Below, piece by piece: positions 61,674 through 64,000 of a stretch of DNA of 64,000 nucleotides. A program made the translations under genes and the position numbers. The notes under the pieces are model-generated. The model ran no database searches. It was given only the letters and a program-made list of their open reading frames with translations, and was not told the DNA's origin. The DNA lies in the NCBI GenBank assembly GCA_028289455.1, contig JANQPN010000060.1, forward strand, positions 92,870 to 156,869, read 5' to 3'. Origin of the DNA: Wenzhouxiangellaceae bacterium. Lineage in GTDB: Bacteria > Pseudomonadota > Gammaproteobacteria > Xanthomonadales > Wenzhouxiangellaceae. The number at the start of each line of letters is the position of its first letter. Position 1 is the first letter of the stretch.

Positions 61674-64000
61674 ATGAATCGTTTGTCACAGCGCTTATCA
61701 GCAAGTATGGGGAAACTTGGGGGGCTTGCTAAATACAGCCTTTACTTCTCAATAATTCTATGTGCGCAAATCAGTTTTGCACAGATAGAAACCATCGACT
61801 GGGGAGATATCCCTGCCGGAGGCTGGCCAGCTGAAGCGGGTGGTCCATTCACTGCTGATGTCTGTTCAGCTTCGAGGACGATTACCTCTGAGAATTTGGA
61901 TCCCGGCGGGTTCAATAACACCGGCCAACCAGATGACAATGCTGCTGGGGTATTGGTCCTGGGCATGACAGGTGTACCGGCAGATGATTTCACAACCCAA
62001 ACCATTTCATTCACAAATCCAGTCGCGGATTTGGAATTCAGCATTTCAGATATTGATTCAATTGATGGTGCCTGGAACGATGAAATCTTAATTACAGCTA
62101 CCAATAGAGGTACACCGGTAGCACCTACCCTGACATGTGCGAACGCACCAGGCGCCTGTGAATTCACAATCAGCGGTGGCAATACAGCTACAGCCGACAA
62201 CGGCAACCCAACGGGATTTACCGACCTTGATGGAACATTAAATGTGCTTTTGTCTGGCCGGGTCACAGACATTACGATCACTTACAGAAATGTAAACGTA
62301 CCCACGTCAACATTACAGTTTATCGGCATTAGTCCGGTAACCTACGATTGTGTAGATCCGTTCACGGATTTATCAATCACCAAAACCGATAACATGCTGG
62401 CATATACCCCAGGGGAAAATGTTGCCTATGATGTAGAAGTAACCAACAACGGTCCCGATATCGTTCCAGCCGGTGGCACGGTTACCGACCCTATTCCTAC
62501 CGGAACCACGTTTGTAAGTGCGCCGGGTTGTACTTTCGCAGCAGGAACGGTCAGCTGCACCCTGCCTGAGCTTGGAATCGGGGCATCCACCTCATTCACC
62601 ATCACTGTTAATGTTGACCCCGGCCGGACCGGTGACCTGGTCAACACCGCTACGGTGGCGGTACCGGCCAATGCCATAGATTCCAATGCCGCCAACAACT
62701 CTGCCACTGATACCGATGGGCTTGCCGTCATTGATCTGGTTAAGTCGGGGGTTCTAAACGATGATGACGGTACACCGGGTGTCAGTGCCGGGGATACCAT
62801 TGATTACACGTTCACGGCCACCAATAACGGTTCTACCACCTTAACGTCTGTAAGTATTACTGATCCGCTTCCAGGTCTGAGCGCCTTGAACTGTGCGCCT
62901 GCCCAGCCAGCGACTTTGGCGCCTGCCGCAGCACTGGTTTGCACCGCAAGCTACACAATTACTCAACCCGACATTGATGCTGGCGCGGTTAATAATACAG
63001 CCACTGTCACCGGCGATGATCCGGATGGTGACCCGGTTACCGACAACGACAGTAATAACCAGCCATTGAGCCAAACGGCATCGATAGATATCGTCAAAAC
63101 GGGCGTGCTCAATGATGATGACGGTACGCCCGGAGTAACTGTAGGCGATACCATTGACTACACATTCACAGCCACCAATACGGGGAATGTAACGTTAACG
63201 GCGGTAACTATTACTGATCCATTGCCGGGTCTGGGCGCTTTAGCCTGTGTCCCCGCACAGCCCGCAACACTTGCGCCTGCCGCTACGCTGGTATGTACAG
63301 CCAGCTATACCATTACCCAGCCCGACATTGATGCAGGTTCAGTCAATAATACAGCGACAGTTACCGGTAATGATCCGGGTAGTAATCCAGTCACTGATAA
63401 TGACAGCAACAATCAGCCGCTGCCGAATGTGGTTTTAACCAAGACGGTAGATGCAGGCGTTGATGGAATTGCTTCGGCAGGTGAAACACTGACCTACACA
63501 ATCACTTTCACCAATATGGGTGATGCGGTTGATAATTTTGCGATCGGTTCGATCGGTGAAGTGGTTCCTGCGAATACCACGCATGCAGGTGGAGACGACT
63601 TTACCTGTGCGGCACCTGCGGCAGGCAGCGCCTGCAGCAATACGGCCGCATTCAGTGTTCCGGCTATATCCGGTGGAGTGCCTGGTGTAGCAACCCTGAC
63701 CTTTATCGTAACGGTAGATGATCCGATTCCGGACAATGTGACAAGTATTGATAATACTGTTACTGCTCCCGGCAAATGCCCTGATGCCGGCGCGGGAATC
63801 AATGATTGCGATGAGAGCACACCAACTGAACCGAACATCAGTGTTGCCAAGACACTGACAGGTGGTGGACCGACAGCTGAAGCTGGCGAGAACCTGACCT
63901 ACACGATCACCTTCACCAACACTGGTGGCACGGCGCAGAGCTATGCGGCTGGCGATATTGGTGAGATCGTACCGGCGAACACGATGCATGCTGGTGGCGA
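61674..64000 (+). CDS. Large secreted DUF11-repeat surface protein (3' end beyond window)
   Basis: ATG 61674 has AAAGGA eight bases upstream and opens a frame to the window end (at least 775 codons). The N-terminus has an extended signal peptide (a basic stretch with LGGLAKYSLYF, then LCAQISFAQ). A beta-sandwich of about 220 residues is followed by DUF11 modules: YTPGENVAYDVEVTNNGPD, then two units with VLNDDDGTPGV and two with LTYTITFTN. These repeats are common in bacterial surface and adhesion proteins. The true C-terminus, probably with an anchor, is unseen. A longer start at ATG 61596 is in frame. Confidence 0.85.
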   Translation, partial: MNRLSQRLSASMGKLGGLAKYSLYFSIILCAQISFAQIETIDWGDIPAGGWPAEAGGPFTADVCSASRTITSENLDPGGFNNTGQPDDNAAGVLVLGMTGVPADDFTTQTISFTNPVADLEFSISDIDSIDGAWNDEILITATNRGTPVAPTLTCANAPGACEFTISGGNTATADNGNPTGFTDLDGTLNVLLSGRVTDITITYRNVNVPTSTLQFIGISPVTYDCVDPFTDLSITKTDNMLAYTPGENVAYDVEVTNNGPDIVPAGGTVTDPIPTGTTFVSAPGCTFAAGTVSCTLPELGIGASTSFTITVNVDPGRTGDLVNTATVAVPANAIDSNAANNSATDTDGLAVIDLVKSGVLNDDDGTPGVSAGDTIDYTFTATNNGSTTLTSVSITDPLPGLSALNCAPAQPATLAPAAALVCTASYTITQPDIDAGAVNNTATVTGDDPDGDPVTDNDSNNQPLSQTASIDIVKTGVLNDDDGTPGVTVGDTIDYTFTATNTGNVTLTAVTITDPLPGLGALACVPAQPATLAPAATLVCTASYTITQPDIDAGSVNNTATVTGNDPGSNPVTDNDSNNQPLPNVVLTKTVDAGVDGIASAGETLTYTITFTNMGDAVDNFAIGSIGEVVPANTTHAGGDDFTCAAPAAGSACSNTAAFSVPAISGGVPGVATLTFIVTVDDPIPDNVTSIDNTVTAPGKCPDAGAGINDCDESTPTEPNISVAKTLTGGGPTAEAGENLTYTITFTNTGGTAQSYAAGDIGEIVPANTMHAGG
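62733..63425 (+). repeat. Tandem DUF11 repeat pair, type A (about 118-residue unit)
   Basis: Two units (62733-63086 and 63087-63425) share long near-identical segments, such as VLNDDDGTPGV, DTIDYTFTATN and ITQPDIDAGAVNNTATVTG. At the DNA level large parts match base for base, suggesting a recent duplication or gene conversion. Confidence 0.8.
63423..64000 (+). repeat. Tandem DUF11 repeat pair, type B (second unit cut)
   Basis: Two units with start-to-start spacing of 408 nt (63423 and 63831) share LTYTITFTN, GEVVPANT/GEIVPANT and H-AGG segments. The second is truncated by the window edge, so further copies may follow. Confidence 0.75.

Overview
The window is a chromosomal segment of a gammaproteobacterium. 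It carries the replication-origin neighbourhood in the classical order gyrB-recF-dnaN-dnaA / rpmH-rnpA-yidC-mnmE, a two-gene glyQS, groESL behind a sigma-32-type promoter, and an LPS core assembly set. A PPi-type phosphofructokinase, a short adenylate kinase and several secreted proteins ending in an F-x-[DEN]-[GS]-F-E tail suggest a Xanthomonadales/Marinicella-like lineage; this is an inference from gene content only. No tRNA, rRNA, CRISPR array, insertion sequence or prophage was seen.

Layout. 1-7500: cmoA (cut by the window edge), a minus-strand trio of unknown function (coiled-coil protein, ClpB-like double-AAA protein with a damaged first ATPase site, one-TM protein) and, divergently, qmcA/nfeD-like membrane genes. 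7550-10580: two secreted proteins (a choice-of-anchor-B beta-propeller-like protein and an M14 carboxypeptidase). 10690-14140: glyQ-glyS plus a coupled, apparently catalytically dead HAD-like gene. 14158-24390: the origin block, with two parS-like sites inside recF, DnaA boxes on both sides of dnaA and an AT-rich dnaN-dnaA spacer. 24500-26650: an Xre/RES toxin-antitoxin pair with a palindromic operator, a DJ-1/PfpI protein, and a probable independent small RNA with its own promoter and terminator. 26665-33180: thiC, a divergent PIMT-like methyltransferase, tolC, waaA and an lpxL-type acyltransferase.

33290-36415 holds an AS3MT-type arsenite methyltransferase, a Crp/Fnr regulator and a radical SAM protein. 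36448-40853 returns to envelope glycosylation (WaaE-like GT2, O-antigen-ligase-like protein, GT4, zf-CHCC protein, ELM1 family). 40882-47362: a secreted DUF11 protein, glnE and an S9 peptidase. 47530-53377: groEL/groES, cutA, dsbD with a doubled periplasmic domain, a small conserved protein and a TlpA-like lipoprotein. 53433-61145: a nitrilase, a DedA-PAP2-LssY fusion, a LON-domain protein, mpl, a membrane protein, a TusA-like protein, adk and PPi-PFK. 61146-64000: a long structured leader followed by a large repetitive DUF11 surface protein that runs off the window.

The genes fall into a few connected jobs: chromosome replication and segregation (dnaA, dnaN, recF, gyrB, parS), translation and membrane insertion (glyQS, rpmH, rnpA, yidC, mnmE), envelope building (waaA, lpxL, glycosyltransferases, mpl, tolC) and thiol/metal/stress handling (cutA, dsbD, TlpA, arsM, groESL). 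The most interesting unexplained items are the AAA/coiled-coil/membrane trio, the sRNA candidate at about 26497-26647, the structured leader before the DUF11 gene with a CsrA-like hairpin, and the shared C-terminal tail of three secreted proteins.
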